Below, in pieces: positions 41,011-43,289 of a stretch of DNA of 43,289 nt (its first letter is position 1; the number at the start of each line of letters is the position of its first letter). The position numbers were made by a program, and so were the translations under genes. The DNA is from Nocardia altamirensis NBRC 108246 (lineage in GTDB: Bacteria > Actinomycetota > Actinomycetes > Mycobacteriales > Mycobacteriaceae), in assembly GCF_001612685.1 (NCBI RefSeq), contig NZ_BDAY01000004.1, positions 1-43,289 of the forward strand, in the 5' to 3' direction. Under the pieces are notes generated by a model. It was not told the DNA's origin. It searched no databases and saw only the letters and a program-made list of their open reading frames with translations.

Positions 41011-41769
41011 CTACGACTGAAGTATCTCGGCCACGGCCACCGCACCGGGTAGCGCAAGCACGCTGGAACCGGTGCTAATGGTGAGTTGAATGAGGGACAG
41101 TACTTCTTTGTACCGTTTGACGAAGCCTTGCGACTCGGCGTTCGCATCGCTGGTGGCCTCAGGGCGTATTACTGTCGCGCCGACAGCTCGCTCGAAAGCC
41201 TCAGCGAGCCCTACACTTCCTCGGAGCGCGTAGTGCCGCAGCATTACTCGGATGTTGTCGAGCTGCCCGAGGACCAGATCGCGGAGGTCGGCCGGGATAG
41301 TCTCCGCTGCCAAGGTGTCCTCGTAGAGGGCTTGGATCTTGTCGCTGAGTTCGTTGAGGGCCTGTTGGTCGACGCGGGTTTCGCCGCCTGCTCTGCTCAA
41401 CAGAGTGCTGCAGTACCGCAGGTGCGAGATGTCGCTCATGGTGTAGTGGGACTGGACCGTCCGAGCTGCCGAAGTCATCGCCCACGCCTGCTGCAAAGCC
41501 GATTCGATATTGGGGCGCCATTGCATGAGCAGTTGCAGATCGTCATGCTCATCGGCTACGGCCTCGACGGCTTCTGCAACTGCTGCGGGAAGCGTCTGTA
41601 GGTAGCCGAACTCGCGGGCGAACTCCGAATCGGACTCGCAGCCAAGGGAGTTCATGAATGCCTCTTTGATTCCGAGACTAGGATCCTGGTGCTGGAGCAG
41701 ATTCTCCATAACTGCTGCGAGCCTGGTAGCGGGGTTGTGTGCGGTAGGCATCCCAGCATTCTGAGCCAT
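41011..41769 (-). CDS. Hypothetical helical protein
   Basis: About 252 residues from ATG 41769 (MAQNAGMPTAHN); ATG 41751 is also possible and neither has a clear ribosome site. It is nearly all helix: AAVAEAVEAVADEHDDLQLL, LNELSDKIQALYEDTLAAET, and LGQLDNIRVMLRHYALRGSV, which recalls helical proteins of unknown role. The C-terminal 25 residues are hydrophobic (SLIQLTISTGSSVLALPGAV) and might touch the membrane. It sits between lsr2 and the IS3 element. Not recognised. Confidence 0.55.
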   Translation of the reverse strand: MAQNAGMPTAHNPATRLAAVMENLLQHQDPSLGIKEAFMNSLGCESDSEFAREFGYLQTLPAAVAEAVEAVADEHDDLQLLMQWRPNIESALQQAWAMTSAARTVQSHYTMSDISHLRYCSTLLSRAGGETRVDQQALNELSDKIQALYEDTLAAETIPADLRDLVLGQLDNIRVMLRHYALRGSVGLAEAFERAVGATVIRPEATSDANAESQGFVKRYKEVLSLIQLTISTGSSVLALPGAVAVAEILQS

Positions 41770-41954
41770 CCGCCAGGTGGTTCGGAAAACGACCGCGTGT
41801 CGAACAGGGTCGAGGGGCGCCGCCGAGGCCGTGTTCGGCAACTCCTTCGTTCCGGGTGATGCCGTCGAAACCCTGACCACCGATTCATGCCTACGGCAGG
41901 AGTGAGAGAAAGAGCGCGATGATCGCTATCTCCATCACCATGGCTGCGGCGAAT

Positions 41955-41977
41955 GAACCGTCCCCACTTTCCGGCCG
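41955..41977. repeat. Left inverted repeat of the IS3 element
   Basis: GAACCGTCCCCACTTTCCGG plus CCG matches the reverse complement of 43267-43289 at 19 of 23 positions. Confidence 0.75.
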
Positions 41978-41980
41978 GCT

Positions 41981-42931
41981 TCATGGTTGAGTCATCACCG
42001 GCTGGGATGGCTGTTGTTGAGCGTAGTAGGCGGCCTCGTACTCGACGGGTGGGATGTGCCCGAGCAGGCTGTGCAAACGCCGGTTGTTGTACCAGTCGAC
42101 CCATTCCATCGTCGCGTACTCGACGTCCTCGAGTGAGCGCAGTGGTCCGGTGAGAAACGGGCTGTCACGAGCGGTGGCTTCGGTCTTGAACAACCCGATC
42201 GTGGACTCTGCCAGCGCATTGTCATACGCGTCGCCGACACTGCCTACCGATGCCGCAATCTGTTCGGCGACAAGTGTTTCCGCGAATCTGATCGAGGTGT
42301 ATTGCGACCCGGCGTCGCTGTGATGAATCAACCCTTCGGTCACGGTGTGACCGTCGTGGTCGCGTCGCCACAACGCCATCTTCAACGCGGAGGTGACCAT
42401 CGCGGTGTCCTTGATCGTGGCTGCCCGCCAGCCCACGATGGAACGGGAGAAGCAGTCGATCACGAACGCCACATACACAAACCCCGACCAGGTGGGCACA
42501 TAGGTAAAGTCGGTGACCCACTTACGATTTGGATCCACCGCGGTGAAGTCGCGGTCGAGAAGATCCGGGGCACGGCGATGACCGTCACCTTTCCCAGCGA
42601 TCGTGGTGCGATGGTTGCCGCCGCGGATCACCCCGGACAGGCCCTCGTCGCGCATCAGCCGATCAACGGTGCCGATCCCGACCCGGTGGCCCTGGCGACG
42701 CAGATACGGGGTCATCTTGCGGCGCCCATACATGCCCTCAGGCGTCCCGGCGGTGGCGCGCAACGCGTCGGTCAGATACGCATCAGTCACCGTCCGTTGC
42801 GAGGGTCCAGCAGTTTTCCAGTTCCGATACGTGCGTCCGGCGACCTGCACGCCCTGCTCGGTGAGCACGCGACAGATCGGATCGACCCGGAAACCCCGTG
42901 CACGCATCTGATCGATGAACTCACAGATCAA
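41981..42931 (-). CDS. IS3-family transposase OrfB (DDE catalytic part)
   Basis: A protein of about 316 residues. A helix-turn-helix-like start (RARGFRVDPICRVLTEQGVQ, YGRRKMTPYLRRQGHRVG) precedes the integrase core with the DDE triad: Asp in KWVTDFTYVPT, Asp in LIHHSDAGSQYTS and Glu in NALAESTIGLFKTE. The end holds WYNNRRLHSLLGHIPPVEYE. It is in the -1 frame relative to orfA, so it is usually made as an OrfAB fusion by -1 frameshifting, probably near the GATTTTCTTTG stretch (about 42958-42968). Internal TTG 42931, overlapping the orfA stop, is a possible separate start. Confidence 0.93.
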   Translation of the reverse strand: MICEFIDQMRARGFRVDPICRVLTEQGVQVAGRTYRNWKTAGPSQRTVTDAYLTDALRATAGTPEGMYGRRKMTPYLRRQGHRVGIGTVDRLMRDEGLSGVIRGGNHRTTIAGKGDGHRRAPDLLDRDFTAVDPNRKWVTDFTYVPTWSGFVYVAFVIDCFSRSIVGWRAATIKDTAMVTSALKMALWRRDHDGHTVTEGLIHHSDAGSQYTSIRFAETLVAEQIAASVGSVGDAYDNALAESTIGLFKTEATARDSPFLTGPLRSLEDVEYATMEWVDWYNNRRLHSLLGHIPPVEYEAAYYAQQQPSQPVMTQP

Positions 42932-43239
42932 CGGCGGCGCGGGTCGATCTCCCGCGCAAAGAAAATCGACGCCGCTTTCAGAATCTCGTTGGCTTCCTTC
43001 AAATCTCGGACTTCGCGTTCGAGTTCCTTGATCCGCGCCTGCTCGGCGCTGCTCACCCCGGGAGCCTTCCCGGTGTCGACCTGGGCCTGCTTCACCCACA
43101 CACGCAGAGTCTCGGCATGGACACCGAGCTTCGGGGCGAGCTCCTGACAGGCGGCATACGCCGACGGATACCCGTCGAGTCGGTCCAGCACCATCTTCAC
43201 CGCACGCTCACGCTGCTCGATCGGATAACGCTTGGGCAT
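42928..43239 (-). CDS. IS3-family OrfA
   Basis: A protein of 103 residues with the helix-turn-helix KRYPIEQRERAVKMVLDRLD then AACQELAPKLGVHAETLRVW. A leucine-zipper coiled coil follows (EQARIKELEREVRDLKEANE, ILKAASIFFA). It binds the inverted repeats and shares its N-terminus with the OrfAB transposase. ATG 43239 (MPKRYP) follows GAAGGA at eight bases. The last codons overlap orfB, which lies in the -1 frame. Confidence 0.92.
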   Translation of the reverse strand: MPKRYPIEQRERAVKMVLDRLDGYPSAYAACQELAPKLGVHAETLRVWVKQAQVDTGKAPGVSSAEQARIKELEREVRDLKEANEILKAASIFFAREIDPRRR

Positions 43240-43266
43240 GGCCCACATCCTTCACAGAGAAGGAAG

Positions 43267-43289
43267 CGGCCGGAAACCCGGGGCGGTTC
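43267..43289. repeat. Right inverted repeat of the IS3 element
   Basis: The last 23 bases of the window are the reverse complement, with four mismatches, of 41955-41977. Confidence 0.75.

Larger units (their letters stand above)
41954..43289 (-). mobile_element. IS3-family insertion sequence, complete or one base short at the window edge
   Basis: The element holds two overlapping genes, orfA and orfB, and is bounded by imperfect inverted repeats of 23 bp. The left end begins TGAACCG at 41954. The right end is the last bases of the window (CGGTTC), whose partner base A would be at 43290, giving the IS3-type TG...CA ends. The length of about 1.34 kb is typical. The right-hand target duplication is outside the window. 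Confidence 0.85.

Noticed and set aside
41086..41601. Plus-strand frame opposite the helical hypothetical gene
   Set aside because: Shadow frame; the minus-strand protein has coherent amphipathic helices and better codon use.
1..43289. CRISPR arrays, rRNA, tRNA and replication origins
   Set aside because: No regularly spaced short repeats, no rRNA-like or tRNA-like stretches and no DnaA-box clusters were seen on reading both strands.

Overview
The window is high-GC actinobacterial chromosome, most likely from a Nocardia or close relative in the Mycobacteriales. The evidence is strong G/C third-position bias, many GTG and TTG starts, GTGA/ATGA/TGATG overlaps, an Lsr2 gene, an EspR-like regulator, a DUF4185 (arabinanase-related) protein and a DUF1906/amidase protein typical of mycolate-walled bacteria. 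I see no rRNA, tRNA or CRISPR array.

Left part (1-8.1 kb): a frameshifted GNAT gene, then a DUF4185 gene facing a minus-strand operon-like set. That set is two small genes, a DUF1906-amidase fusion, a lipoprotein sugar-binding protein and two sugar-ABC permeases. It reads as a cell-wall glycan hydrolysis and uptake locus; no ABC ATPase is encoded here. A small secreted protein gene lies upstream.

8.5-21 kb: a VOC protein; a four-gene cassette (EspR-like XRE regulator, ImmA/IrrE metallopeptidase, MAB_1171c-type membrane protein, FAD monooxygenase) behind a good promoter; a DUF6907-like pair; an ECF41-type sigma factor next to a VOC gene stump joined to a TrmO-family gene; an MFS exporter; a secreted protein; two small membrane proteins; and a sterol desaturase-family gene divergent from an AraC regulator.

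21-27 kb: a TetR-controlled acyl-CoA catabolic operon. It has an acyl-CoA dehydrogenase, an enoyl-CoA hydratase-family protein, an SDR, a probable MaoC stump, an ACAD10/11-type dehydrogenase and an APH-fold kinase. The last two resemble a split version of the eukaryotic 4-hydroxyacid-degrading ACAD10/11 proteins. A near-perfect palindrome sits in the divergent promoter region.

27-33 kb: a PEBP and SnoaL pair, three consecutive small secreted-protein genes (the third frameshifted), a WGR-domain protein, and an alpha/beta hydrolase divergent from a TetR regulator.

33-43 kb: an accessory island with sparse genes, diverged repeats, Lsr2 and an IS3-family element that ends at the window edge. Its centre is a two-gene unit: a TPR protein with a TIR-like domain and a zinc ribbon, followed by a SLOG-like domain fused to four membrane helices. 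By analogy with Thoeris, where a TIR enzyme makes a nucleotide signal read by a SLOG domain, this is the best candidate for an undescribed defence or signalling system.
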